A stretch of 64,000 nucleotides of DNA from Gliomastix tumulicola (taxonomy: Eukaryota; Ascomycota; Sordariomycetes; Hypocreales; Bionectriaceae). Below, piece after piece: positions 31,432 to 43,700 of this stretch; position 1 is the first letter of the stretch; each line of letters begins with the position of its first letter. The position numbers and the translations under genes are program-made. The notes under the pieces were generated by a model, which was not told the DNA's origin, did not search any database, and saw nothing but the letters and a program-made list of their open reading frames with translations. The stretch is from positions 4,154,001 to 4,218,000 of the forward strand of contig BCHX01000001.1 in assembly GCA_001599755.1 (NCBI GenBank), in the 5' to 3' direction.

Positions 31432-34172
31432 TCACGTCGGTCGCCCAGCCATAGCCTTCTTGACGCTGGCCCAATAAGCCTGTGGCCAAACCGACACGGA
31501 CTCAGACTCTGTTGGCATCCGCTCCCTGCACCGCGTGACGACGCTCTGGATGATTCTACCGAGCATCTCCTCGTCAATCGGCAGGGTCTTCTCGCTCAGC
31601 TCAGCCGGGTAGAGGAACGGGTCCGTCTCGTGGAGGAGCTCCTCGCAGGTCGGCCGCATGTGCGGTTCGCGGATGAGACACCTCCTCATCGTCCTGATCA
31701 GCGAGGGCGGGACAGGAACGCCTCCCATGCCACGGGACGGGAACTCGATCTGATGGTCCCAGTTGATGATGGCCTGGCAGCGCGCCATCTGGTTGGCGAT
31801 GTGGCCAAAGGGAGGCACACCGTACACCATCTGGTAGAGAATGCACCCAAGAGACCAGACGTCGCTGGGTTTTCCTAGCTTCATAAGCTTCGGCCGGCCG
31901 GGAATGCGAGCTCCCCGTGATTGGTTCGAGTCCATCAGTGATTCGGGCGACATATAGTTGGGGGTTCCGATCTGCGTGTCGCGGTGGACGTTGACCGTCT
32001 GGTCTGTCTGGATGGCATTGGCGATGCCGAAGTCGATGAGTTTCAGGCTGCCCCTGACCAGGACAAAGTTGGCTGGCTTGAGATCCGAATGCACGACATC
32101 ATGCTGGTGCACGGCTCGAAGACACTCCAGCATCTCTTTCCAATAGAAGCGAATGAAGACTGGATCAAACTTGGCAGCCTCTGAGCTCTGTCGGTTCCTC
32201 AGAAGCGAGTTCAGATCCAGCTCACCCATCTCCATAAGCTGCGACAAAAGGTTAGCCAGTCTGCTCAGAGGAAAGGATCTTGAAGTCGACGTACCAAAGT
32301 AAGCAATTGCTTTTCCTCATTCATCTCATGATCAAAAATGTCGATGACGCGATCTACGCCGGAGAGTTTGCTCAGCAAATCAATCTCTCCCCGGTAGCCC
32401 CTTATTGTCGACTCGTCCGCATGCTCGAGAGACACACGCTTCAGCGCAAACATTCTGCCATTCTCTGCCGTCACTCGATACACCTTGGCGCTGCCACCAC
32501 GTCCTAGACAGTCCAGCCTGGTGTAAATCTTGCCGTTGACCTTCATGACGTTTCTGCGCGCCTTCTGGGTTGTTGTGGCAGCTCCAGCTGGTGCCGTGGC
32601 GGTATCGAGGACTGACATTTTGGGCGGGGGCGGAGGAGCAGCACGATGAGGAGTGTTTTGCGCGATGCTAGACAATGGTTTCCTCTCGGGCGACGCAGCT
32701 CTCAAGTTGACTTCTGCGTTCAGTGGTCGGCTTGGGATCTTTTCGAGGATCAGATCAACAGAAGGCTTGGATCGTTTGTAGCTAGCAGGGACCTCGTTCT
32801 CTTGATCATGAGCCGATGGCAGCTCGGGGCGAAAAGGGGCTGGCTTAGGCGGCGTCGTCTCGGCTTTCTCCGGCTCCGGCCTGGGTTGAGGTTGGTAGTT
32901 CGGTGAGCGCCTAATGGAACCGCGAATGTCGCTGTTCGAGGCCTGCCTCCTATGCGTCGCTCGAGCTGCTGCACTGCCGCTGACAGGGCTACCGGAGTTG
33001 AAGTCGCGGTTCGCGTCGCCATAGAAAGAGGATGCGGCGGCTGGATCATCGACCGGATACTCGCTCGGCTCCTGACCTGGAGCGAGACCTTCGGGGTCCC
33101 CATTCTCATCGCCATCCTCTTCGCTCTGTCTGCGGCGGCCGCGCCTCGCAGGGCCGCTGAGAAAGCTGCCGGGGAGCTTCCCAACCCGCTTGACGCGCAT
33201 AGAGCTCTGAGGGTTGCCGTAGTCATCCTGACGGGTACGATTGCTCGTGGACGGGTAGCGGACGATGCTTCCCATACTAACAGGGGGTGCATCGCGAGCC
33301 ACCGCCTCTGGGTCCTCGTACTCCTCGGCCTCGGGGCCAGACTTTTCGGCTGCAGATCGTTCTGAGAGAGACCTCCCGGACGAAGGAGCGACGGAACCAA
33401 TTCGGCTTCGGTTACCAGAAGAGCCCACAGCGATTCGGACAACCCTTCCCGCCTGGTTTGGTGTTGTATGGCCGTTGAGTTGCGGCTCGGGCACCTCCTC
33501 AATAGACTTGTCGCGGTTGCCGGTCCGGCTTGCAGGTCGGGATGGTTGTGATGATTTTTGTGTAGTTTTCGACGAAGAGGTCGATCGCCTCTTGCTGGGT
33601 TCGATCTGGTTCAGGCTCTGAGGGGTATGGCTCAGCCGGACGACCCTCTTCCTCGGTGGAGCCGACTCCTTGTCCTTGTCGGGGCTCTGCACCCTCGAGC
33701 TCTCTATATCCTCGGGCTGTGCACTCCCGGACCTCAGATTGCGGCGTCTCTCCGTGGCGGATGAAGTAGACGTGTTCAGCACGCTCGCCTGCCTCCTAGT
33801 GCGCGGCGGTGACGGCTGCATCGGCCTCGCGTCGGCTCCCTCGTCGGGTCCCGGGTTCTCGGGGGCACCGTCGTTGAGAAGGGCCTTTGTGAGGGCGCTG
33901 AGCTTCATAGGCACAGGGATCTCGTCCTCGGAGCTCTCGTCATGGTACTGCTGCTGTCCCTGCTGTGATTGGCTCTGGCCCTGGCTCTGGCTCTGCGATA
34001 CTGCTGCTGCGGTCGAGGAGGCAGCAGCTCTCGTGTTCGAGACAATGGGCTGAGAGTCGGAACGGCCAGTGGCGAGGCGCGAAGGCGGGCGTCGGAGAGC
34101 CTGACGTTGTGATGTCCTTCGAATGGGACCGGCAGGACCGGCCCCCATAGGTGTAGGCGACATTGTCGCCAT
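31432..34172 (-). CDS. MPS1: Dual-specificity spindle-checkpoint kinase Mps1/TTK
   Basis: Two exons, 34172-32295 and 32238-31432, 894 residues. The first ~540 residues are disordered and Ser/Arg/Pro-rich, with a Gln/Ser run (SQSQSQGQSQSQQGQQQ) at about 59-75. The kinase domain starts VNGKIYTRLDCLGRGG at 545: Gly-rich loop 556-561, catalytic Lys 578 (FALKRV), HSDLKPANF with Asp 678, DFG at 695-697 (LIDFGIA), activation segment QTVNVHRDTQIGTPNYMSPE, and SDVWSLGCILYQMVYGVPPF. HSDLKPANF and the NVHRDTQIGTxNYM activation loop are Mps1/TTK signatures. It monitors kinetochore attachment and, in fungi, spindle-pole duplication. The splice (GTACGT donor, GCAG acceptor) joins LLTL to LMEMGELDLN in phase 0. 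Confidence 0.94.
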
Positions 34173-35523
34173 ATCGTCGTCGTTGGGCTGCCGTGTTAGC
34201 CCTCGATGGTGGTGTATACGCGCTTTGTGTTAGTGGACGGATACGCGTGTCGGCGCCTAGCGATGGATTCGCAAAGGCAGTCGTCGTAGCCGGTTTATGT
34301 CAAATTAAAACGGATGCAAGAACGTGTCGAGTGAGGCCATAGTCCCAAAAAGAGCACTCGGTAAGCAAGGAGGTGCATGTGTCGCGTCTGAGTGCATCAC
34401 CAGGGAGGAATCGGGGAGGAAGCTACAATTATTTTGGAGGTTAGTCGCTGGGGCCAATGGGAGTGAAGTTTGTTGTCACGGCAACCGCGCTAAATTGGCC
34501 ATCGCAACTTGTACCTGCCTTGATCTCGAGTCTCGGGTTAACAACAGATCCATCCCTTCATTGACTCATCGGGAATTCCACCTCGCTTTAATTGCCGGTC
34601 AATGCAAAGCCTATAATCCCCAGGAGCATATCATATGTGCGGCATGTCTTTTAAGATACTGCCCTCGTCCGAGGGGTTGAAGTTGATCTTCGAAGTCGCA
34701 GAGGTGGCTGTTCGCGAGATTACCTAAGCAGGCGGCGTCAGCGCCTTCCTTGTAATTCTTCTCATGTCACGGAGGATAATATAAGGGACATCAGTACCTA
34801 CACTACAAGGGAGTAGCGTCGTTCCGTTTTTGTCAGGCGGGATGGTCTGGATGTTCCGTGACATATCATCACCGAATTTCGGGGCTGCAGATACGCACTG
34901 CCACGTCAGCGCAGCAAGGCCGTGCCTGTGGAAATGGTTCGCCCGCTGACTTCTTCTCATGGCAAGCTCCCTGACCGGGCCCCCTCCCGAAGCCGAATAT
35001 GGCGCCCTCAATTCATCAGTTCCAACACCCTGGAACGCCTTGTGCTAATCGTGTGCACATCACGGTGGACTGATGTTTCTTTACCTTCCTGTTCCGATGC
35101 AGGCCAGCGGCTTTGGCCCCCAGATGACGCTGCGATGGTACTCCGTCGCCAAACGTCCCCCTATCCTATCAACCCGCTCCTCGGCGTGGCGAGGCGAGGC
35201 GCCTTGTTAAACGTCCATCGAACAAATATTTGTGTACGTGCCGTTCACTTGCACGAGCTGAAACTTCAGGTCTCGGACAATGCACGAGGTACAGTGGTGT
35301 ATATATAAGTACTAGTAGGTAGGTAATGGCAGAGCCGCCGGCTTGAGAATCGATCTGCTGTCCTACCAATGGACGATTGTTGAGACTGTGTTTCGTGGCT
35401 TGCGCTGCAATTTTAAAGTGCTGGCTTCACATCTTTTCACCATCCTATTTGGGTCCTTCTTTTTCATCCGGAGACTTTATATCTCTTCATCTTAGCCTGT
35501 CTTTTCCCCCAAGAAATCAAGTC
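34173..35523. other. Intergenic boundary between conserved block and accessory region
   Basis: 1.35 kb between divergent MPS1 and the first DUF3433-type gene. Only short, unconserved frames. No transposon, long repeat or RNA gene recognised, so any event that created the accessory region left no obvious scar here. Confidence 0.5.
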
Positions 35524-38500
35524 ATGGGCCTGCAAAGCCATTTGAAGTGCGAGGCAGCACATAGCAGGAACACTTCACAAGACCAGCCGTCTCCGCTGCC
35601 CTCGATTCCTGCGATTAGATCTCGATGTGTATCTTGTGATGACACTCGCTCAACATTGTTCAACGCAGATTCCAGCGCGGGCGAGCAAGATAAGGAATAT
35701 CATGGTCCGAATTCTCAGGCGAATTCTCTTGCCGATGCCACCACAGAGCCGGCTTCAACATGGCGCCCGTCCTGGGTGCAGCCAGCCATACTTGCTGGGT
35801 TCTCCGGTCTATTTCTTGCCGTGGTATTGGTCCTCATCGCTCTATCTGTATATTCACACCGGAACGATGGCCTTGCCGGTGCCCGTGATGATTTGCGGTA
35901 TCTTTGGAGGTTTGGCCCGACTGCTTGTACGATCTCCCCATCAAATCCGTTTCTCGCTGAAAGGCGATCCCCCCCCCCCCTGAATATGGGCTGATTATCG
36001 ACTAGTCATTACTCTTCTTGGAATATTCTGGGCTCGAGTTGAGCTTCAGGTTCTACGATACACACCCTGGTGGTCTGCAAGACAGCAGAAGGACATGGAG
36101 GCTGAGGAATATCACCTCGACTATACCGAAATGCTGCCCCCTAAGGTCCTTACGCAGTCTATTAAGCGCAAACACTACATGGTTGCCATGGCCACGATCG
36201 TCACACTATTGCTTAAGTTACAGGTCGTCCTGTCGACGAGCATCTTTCAAATGGTCACTGTACGCATCGAGAACCGTGTCAATGCCTCTTCCCTCGACAC
36301 GTTCGTGACCAGAGATCACAATTCTTCCCAGAAGGATATCGACGAGACGCTGCTCAATGTGAATGGGTATAGACAGTTTGGTATTCCTCTTCCTTTTGGC
36401 GTGTCAGAGTCATGCGCCTATCAGCAATATTCCCCTCATTTCGACACAGAGGCGTCAACAATCCGGCCCTCGATGAACCATCCTCTGACGACTGTCGTCG
36501 ATGGTTTGTTCATGGAGACTGAGTGCTTGAGGCTTGAGAACTACACGGCACATATCCGCCAGCAATTCCTGAACGCGACGGTGGAACTCATGTTTGAAGA
36601 TTGCGACACGCCCGTGGCCGTGATAGGCGACTTCCGTGACGGTCTTGGAACTTGGGCACTTCAAGAGACAGAAGGTGACAGAAGGCCATGCGCCGCCCTT
36701 CCCCAGGACAATCCACAACGGGTTTGGTCAGCGCTGCACTACGAATACGGGCCAGTCCGCCCCGGTTCAGGGCCGGATACCCAGAACCAGAACCAGAAGC
36801 TAGGCTTAGACGCTGTGGCTGCTGTCCTCTGCTCTAGCCAAGCCTGGCTGTCCAAGGTCGAAGTTTTCGACGACGGCTTCTCTCAGAAGGTGACGCAAGT
36901 GCCCGACACACGTGTCCCCTTCGATACAGACCCGTGGGTGCTATTGGAGCCCTACACCTATCTGCCAGGCGTTACCGAGGGTGCTGGGATCCTCGGAGTC
37001 TATTACAGCTTCCTAGACCAAATACCCAACTTGGATGATGTATCGACTTTCAACACTTCGCTACTCTATGATGCTGCGACGAGCATGGCGACATATTATG
37101 GCCCTATGGCTGCGCATTCGAGCCTACTACGACAAAGAGAGAGCCCAATAGAGGTCTCTCTTGTCGAGCATCAAGCCAGACTTCAAGTCAACCTCTGGGT
37201 GTGCACGGCCGTCGCGGCTCTGTTTGCAATCTGCTCCCTCCTTGCTTTCTTAGCTCTCGTCATCCTCGTGCATTCGCAGACTCTACGCGAGGCCGATCGT
37301 AGAGATCCCTTGACGTTTCTAGGGTATATCTTGCTCGTTCAAAGTAACAGCGAATTTGGTGATAAGCTGAGACATTATTCTCTCCTCGCCACTGGAGTCA
37401 CGAATACGGAGTCGTGGAGCCAATGCCAATTCACGCCGCTTGTGCAGCGGCCATTGCTTCGTACGGCATTTCTCCTCTTCGTGCTTGCTTTGGTCGTCAG
37501 CCTAGGGCTTACCTCGCAACAATCTCTCACCCATGACGGTCTGGCTACTGTGCCCCAAGACGGATACATTTCTCTCACGTGGCAATTCATCCCGGCACTG
37601 GCCATGCTTGTTGTGTCATTATATTCAAGCTCCATCGATATGTCACTGCGGTCTTCGGCTTCTGTCTCGAACCTGCGCATAAACGCGTGCAGTTCTCCTG
37701 AGGCGGATGAATCGTTCTTGGACATGATCGGGCTGCGGGTTCTTGTATCCTCCTTCCGGCGCCGAATGTTTTATCTCACAATACCACAAGCCCTGGCCAT
37801 GGCTTGCGCCTTTCTTCCAATCCTGAGTTCAGTGCTTTTTGCCTCGGTTCTCACTCCAGGGGAAGAGAACCTGACGATTCCGCAAGAAAGCTGGTTCGGC
37901 ATACTCAACGAGACCAATACGTTCTATGACAAGAATAGTACTCGGATCCAGCTGTCCTTGCGACACATGAATTCAGTCAAGCACCTACCAAATATCACAT
38001 ACCCGCCAAACACATACGACGAGCTGCTATTCCCAAGCTTCACCATGCCGGACGCACTTTGGGGCCCAGGGAGATCTGCGAATGTTACCATACCTGCTGC
38101 GAAGTTAGCATCAAGCTGTGTTGAGCTTGGTGATGATGACATTGAAGTTCGTACGGCCAAAGTCGACAATTATACCGAAGTTCTCTTCCTGCAGAACTAT
38201 ACTTGTCCGCAAAAGAGCGGCGTTCAGACTTTTGTTATGAACGCGCTCCTCCCTGGTGATCCTGAGAAAGACATATACTTCGCAGACGCACCGGACTCTA
38301 CTCGTCAGCCAGGGTTCAGGGACAGTGAGTGCAACGATCCGATATGGTCAACGCCATGGTACTTGACGGAAGCTCCTTGGCAACTCATCACCTACGTCTG
38401 GGGTAGTATGTCGCCCTCAGCCGACGTCGGCTTTTCGCATATCGCCCGGTGGGAGTGCAACTACACGTGGGCCGAAGTCAGCACGGAGATGACAGTGTTC

Positions 38501-39346
38501 TATTCAGATTCAGATGGAGGCACGCTCATCGATCACGAAAACCCGCCCAGGCCTGCCGAGATTTCGGACCCCCCTCGACCATGGGAGCCGCCATTCAGCA
38601 TGCCACTTCTTGGTGGGTGGCATGACGAAAGCACTGCTTCTCGAGGGTGGGAGATTTTCCCCCAGATCCTCACGGGTGTGGATGCGGATGCGGCCTACCT
38701 GGACGGGCGATTCCAACTCCTGATGGAGCCCTACGGCCCCTTGAAAATCCAGGACCTGGGCGACCCAGACAAAGATGAGGATATTCTCGAGGCTTTGCGG
38801 TCGCAGATGTCGAGTTCGCTCGCTTTTATATTGAATGCAGCACAGCGCTTGGACCTCGACGAGGAGTCTGATGTGCCCCCCTTCCGTCATGGCTATTCAC
38901 AGCCCATCAACGCAACGGTTATCGATCACCAACGCTATCGACTCGTTCAGGACCAAGAAGCCACCATTACCATCACCACCATCCTTTGCATTGTCTTCCT
39001 CGTCCACGCATGGGCCCTGCTGTCGGGAATATACAGGGCCCTCACAGGGGACACGTCCCAACAGCCATGGCTGCTTGACGTCGGGGTCAAAGGCGTCGCG
39101 CCGCCGCAGTTCGCTACCATTGGTATGATGGAGTGCCTGCTACGGGGCTCGAATGCTGCCAAGATGCTGCCACCAGACGTGCATGCTATGCCGACGGATG
39201 AACTCCACGGCTATCTCGCGGGTCGGCAATTTCGCCTCGGCTGGTTCTATGACTTTGAGACAGAGACTCGTGTGTACACGCTGGGGATAGTAGATGAGGG
39301 TAGATTCGAGTTCGTGGGAGACAAAGGAGACTCTCGTAAAGACTGA
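35524..39346 (+). CDS. Large multi-pass membrane protein, DUF3433 type (copy 1)
   Basis: Two exons, 35524-35926 and 36006-39346, 1247 residues. Membrane helices visible: ~87-110 (ILAGFSGLFLAVVLVLIALS), one just after the intron (TLLGIFWARV), then MVAMATIVTLLLKLQVVL, WVCTAVAALFAICSLLAFLA, TAFLLFVLALVVSLGL, FIPALAMLVVSLY, PQALAMACAFLPILSSVLFA, and near the C-terminus TILCIVFLVHAWALLSGIY. The long loops between them carry many NxS/T sites and conserved Trp/Cys/Pro, suggesting an extracytoplasmic location. The end reads LHGYLAGRQFRLGWFYDF. This matches the fungal DUF3433 family, whose function is not known to me. It is a paralogue of the gene at 40789-44886: same intron position and phase after the shared YLWRFGPTA, and matching tails. 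Codon bias is weaker than in the housekeeping flank. Confidence 0.82.
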
Positions 39347-39662
39347 GTAGCTGTTGAACTCCCTCCCCATTTTCGAGGCTTGGTATCCCAGAAAGGATGC
39401 ATTGAGCCAAGACACGGAGGATTTTGATACTGTCCTTAAAATAGGGTAGTATTCCTGCCGTTATGTAAGCGCAACCAGATTTGACATCTTGGCATAACTC
39501 GTACCTGGGCATCGGCTAAATGAAAAAAGGAGTCACGATTTTTCTTTTCGTGAGTCAATCAATGATGGGATGAAAACACACACTCTCTAATAATTTTTTT
39601 TTCATTCATTCTTTTATTCAATACTTCACCCACGTTCGTTACGACCACGCTCGCTAATCACC
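39347..39662. other. Short intergenic region
   Basis: 316 bp between the DUF3433-type copy 1 stop and the start of the cysteine-rich gene in the same orientation. AT-rich with a T run at 39595-39603, suitable for both a terminator region and a promoter. Nothing else seen. Confidence 0.45.
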
Positions 39663-40607
39663 ATGAAGACCACCACACTGCTCGCGTCCTGGGCACCCCT
39701 GCTCGCCCTGCTGTATGCCCCTGTGGCCCTCGCTGAGACCGCTGAGACAACAACCACAGCATCGGCAACTACTACAACCAACACCGGCTCTACCACAACC
39801 ACCACAACCTCGGACGAGCCGAGCTGCACGGCCTCGCTCGTCACCACCCTCTGCGACTACCCAGAGCCCTTCCGCGCCGTGGCCAGCAGCGGCCGGTCGC
39901 ACTGCTGGGGGTACTGCAACGAGAACCAGCCCTGCGACTTCGTCATCTTCCTCCCCGGGAACCCGTACCTCGGCACGGGCACGTGCTGGGTGTACCCGGG
40001 AGAGAAGTACGAGTCCAGCAACGGGACCACGGAGGGCTGCGACAACCCGTACCTCGAGGTGTACGACAAGCCCTCGTGCAAGGAGGACTCTTCTTCCGGT
40101 ACCGGGACGACGAGGACAACCTCGGGCGCCTGCGCGGCTACGGCGTCGCCCTCGCCCGTCGCGAGCGTCTGCGGCTACCCGGCACCCGACGACTGCTTCG
40201 AGACCTGCGCCGCGAGCTCCGGCGCCTCGCACTGCCTGAGCCTGTGCGCGCAGTCCGACGCCTGCGAGTACGCCGTCTTCAACCCGCTGGGCGAGACCAA
40301 CTCCCCCTACGAGTCGGGCAACTGCTGGATCTTCAGGGAGGGCGAGTATGATGCCGGGTACGATGACTCGTGCGGGGATCTGCCGCCCAAGCAGTACGTG
40401 TACGACAATGTTTGTCCCAAGCCCAAGGTCTCGACGACGACTTCTTCCTCTTCGGCTACGTCCACGGCGGACAACGGCTCTTCCACGGGGAGTGCTGATG
40501 GGGGTGATGGTAATGGTGGTGATGACGAGGGCGCTGCTTCGGGGACTGCCGTGCTTTCGCTCACTACCTTTATGACTGTAGGACTGGCTATCTACGTTGC
40601 TATCTGA
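39663..40607 (+). CDS. Secreted, probably GPI-anchored protein with two cysteine-rich repeats
   Basis: Single exon, 314 residues. Signal peptide 1-24 (ending YAPVALA), a Thr-rich linker, cysteine-rich repeat A (~53-142), a second Thr/Ser linker, repeat B (~153-253), a Ser/Thr/Gly/Asp spacer and a C-terminal hydrophobic tail (VLSLTTFMTVGLAIYVAI) after small residues, as for a GPI site. The repeats align by eye: C-x-YP, then SSG-x-SHC with a C three or four residues on, C-[DE]-[FY] before a [VA]-[IV]-F strand, G-[TN]-CW-[VI]-[YF], GE-x-Y, C and a final V/NV-C. The C-W core and spacing recall small PAN/WSC-like modules but match none I can name. It lies between two DUF3433-type genes, so a shared cell-surface role is possible but unproven. 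Confidence 0.8.
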   Translation: MKTTTLLASWAPLLALLYAPVALAETAETTTTASATTTTNTGSTTTTTTSDEPSCTASLVTTLCDYPEPFRAVASSGRSHCWGYCNENQPCDFVIFLPGNPYLGTGTCWVYPGEKYESSNGTTEGCDNPYLEVYDKPSCKEDSSSGTGTTRTTSGACAATASPSPVASVCGYPAPDDCFETCAASSGASHCLSLCAQSDACEYAVFNPLGETNSPYESGNCWIFREGEYDAGYDDSCGDLPPKQYVYDNVCPKPKVSTTTSSSSATSTADNGSSTGSADGGDGNGGDDEGAASGTAVLSLTTFMTVGLAIYVAI

Positions 40608-40788
40608 ACGTAAAGTAGTCGGCTTCTTTGTAGATATATAGCGATGTAACTAGCATATATATGTGTAGATTGAGGGCACAGATTACTGTGTCCGGAGTAT
40701 ATACTCGTAATAAATAATCAAGGATGCATGTTCTGTTCCCGTGCGTCTACCAATGAGTCTCGCCTTATTCTCAACAGCACCGTTTTCC

Positions 40789-43700
40789 TTACTTCTCGAC
40801 AGCAGGCCCCATGGCATGGAAGTGCTCATCGTCCGCCACGCCGACGGTGTACACCCTCTTCCACGCCCTATTGTCGAAGAACCACACTAGGCGGAAATTC
40901 CGTCCTGTCAGGTACCGATGCAACTCGCTCGCAGTCAGCACATGGGCATTGTCCGGCATGAAGCTGGCAAAGTTGGATCCGTGAAGCAGGGCCTCCATCC
41001 TGGACATGCTCGCGAATCCCTCGGGCGCCGTTCCTCGAAGCTCAAAGTCCAGCATCCAGGCCGGCTGTAGTTGCTTCGATCCGCCAATATGCTTACGAGA
41101 GGCCTGGAGATGGCGGAGGAGGATCGAGGACAAGAGGGCCCAGATATTCGCAGCGATGACCAGTGCGAGGATTCCCACGATGATGTACGTGATGACCTCA
41201 TTCTGCACCAGCCGCTGCCGTCTGGTATTCTGGACCACGGCTTCGAGAGGCTCCAGCTTGCCGTGCGTGTCGATCCCGGACAGATACGTCTCATTCTGGG
41301 AGTATCGCAGCTCGACAGACGCGAGCTGCGCTCCCACGAATGCGATGTTCTTCTTCATAGCGTCGAGTACCTCGCCCTCCATCTCCTTGCTCCCCAGGTC
41401 TTCGGGTCTGAGTGTTCCCAAGGGCTGCATGAGCGCCTGAAACTGAAACGAGATATCGTCGCTGTGGATGAACTGGCTGCCGGTCCCGGGCCAGTTTGGA
41501 CCTTGCGTCGTGCGCATCGGCCTGTCAAAATTGGGAACCAAGAATGGCGGGCTCCAGGGCTTGACTTCGCCTTCGGCCTTGGGTCTAGGCGGATGAGTGT
41601 TATCGATGGCGAAGCCACCTCCTGCGAGGGGAACATAACGGACGTCTGTCGTGACCTCGACCCAGGAGTGGTTGCACCGCCATGCAGAGAGATGTTCGAA
41701 TCTCTGGGGAGACTTGGACGCGATCGCACCCCATACGTAGGTCCGTATCTGCCAAGGTGTGGCTGGGAGGTAATCATTTGTGCCCTCGACTTTGCAGTGA
41801 TCAGACGATGTGTCCATGTAGAGCGGCCATAGTTCCCTTGCAAAAACCCGCAATGTGGCGTTCTTCTCGTCTTCGTTCTCGTCGAGCTCATCTATCAGCT
41901 CTTGGCTGGTGTACTCGGTAAGAATCGTCCCGTTGGGACAGGTGAAAGACTGGCTAAAGTTCCCAGAAACGCTGCCAAATTCCGGATGCAAAGTCGCTTT
42001 GGTATCGTCAAGTTTCTCGCAAGCGGATGCGAGTCTTGCTCCTGGAAGAGTGATATCAACGACGGTACCAGCACCTGGCGAGCGGCTGATGCCCGCCTCT
42101 TCTAAGGCTAGGTTGTCGATATTGGTCGCTGGGAACATGACATCGCCGTAGGTGTCTGGTGGATAGGTCATATTTGATGCATTCCACAACGGGTAGATGG
42201 CCTCGTAGGTCGTCCTGATTTTGCTATCATCAAATCGCTTTCCTTCCATGGGCCCCCCGAACCAGCTTTGTGGCTCGACTTTCATAGGGAATACCTCGGG
42301 CTTTGCCGTCGTATCGAAAAGAACAGCGCTGAGAACGGTGAGAAAGCCGCAGAAGATGGCCAGAGTTTGCGTGACGCTGACGGCGAGTATCCTGAGACGC
42401 ATCGAATAGTACAGTGCCGAGACCCCAACCATGTCGCGTAGTGAAAGATCGACGATGGACGCCTTGCAGGGTCTTTCCGCCAGCCGAGCGAAGAGTGTGA
42501 GGCTTCGGACGACCGTGTCTAAAGAGCCGACATAGAGAGATACACACACCACTGCCAGAGTCGGGATGGACTTCCATATAACTGAGGACGTGTGACCAAT
42601 CCCCGAGCTTTCGTCGATTGTCGATAAGCCACTGTTCCTGCGCGATGCATCGAGAGAGACCAGAAGCCCGACAAGAATGGCCGTGGCAAACGCCAGGAAG
42701 GATAGGCGGGCCCAGAGTCGCAGCGGAAGATGTGTGTACGAGCTGTCTTCCCACTCTTCCTTCAGGCTATTTTCCTCGGAGGAGGAGGGAGTTCGGATTG
42801 CGTCTTGATGTGTACCGCTATGCAGCAGGGCCATGGTACCGAGTAACGTCGCCGGGTCTCTGTACCAGGGCGATTGGATGGCTCTGAACCGTAGCATAAT
42901 CCAAAGAGCAGCGGAGAGGCAGAGGACGCAGAGGACGATCATGGCCACCCCCACGCCCAACGAAACCAGCAGCCTATCGACCATTGCGGTGCTCGAACCC
43001 TCTATCGTGCTGGTCGTCTCCTCTCGCAGTAGACTATGCCCGATCAGCGGCCCGATTTTCGACGTCAGGTTCATGATGGCTTGGTTCAGGACAGCATTGT
43101 CGTATATGGACGGATCTGACGCATTCGACCCAAGGCCCATAAAGTTGTGATCAGCAGCAAGGGGTCCTGAGGGAGAATAGTTGTATGGTCTCACTTCGAC
43201 GTGATAATAAACCCACTTGTCCACGCCAGCGATGAGCTCAACGAGCAAATCCCACCAATTGACGTCAACGGACACTCGGGTACTATCGTCGTCGTCAAAT
43301 CCTCCGTTCCCAAAAACCGGAGTGGCGTTGGGACTGAGACCGTCGTCGACGACCCGGACCTTCGAGAGCCAGGTCCGGGGCGAGCATATGACCCCGGCGA
43401 CTTTGTCGATCTCGTGGATGCCGTGAGGATCGCTCTTGTTGACTGGCATTGTATGGGCGCCCCAGTAAATGAACTGCTCATGCTGCTGCGGCAGAGACGC
43501 GCAAGGCCGACTATTTTTGCTTTTTAGCCTAGTTGCCATCTGCCAGTACTCCGCTCCGGAGATTTTCTCTGTTTCGAGGATGCTATCGAAATCGTGCCTG
43601 ACAGAAAACGACTCTTCACAGTCTTCGAACTTGAGAGTCAGATTCAAGTCGGGCAGCCAGCTCAGCGCAACAAGCTCATATCGGCTGGGCCCGCTGTATT

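Noticed and set aside
34173..35523. Transposon or terminal repeats at the left edge of the accessory region
   Set aside because: No long direct or inverted repeats, transposase frames or target-site duplications were visible.
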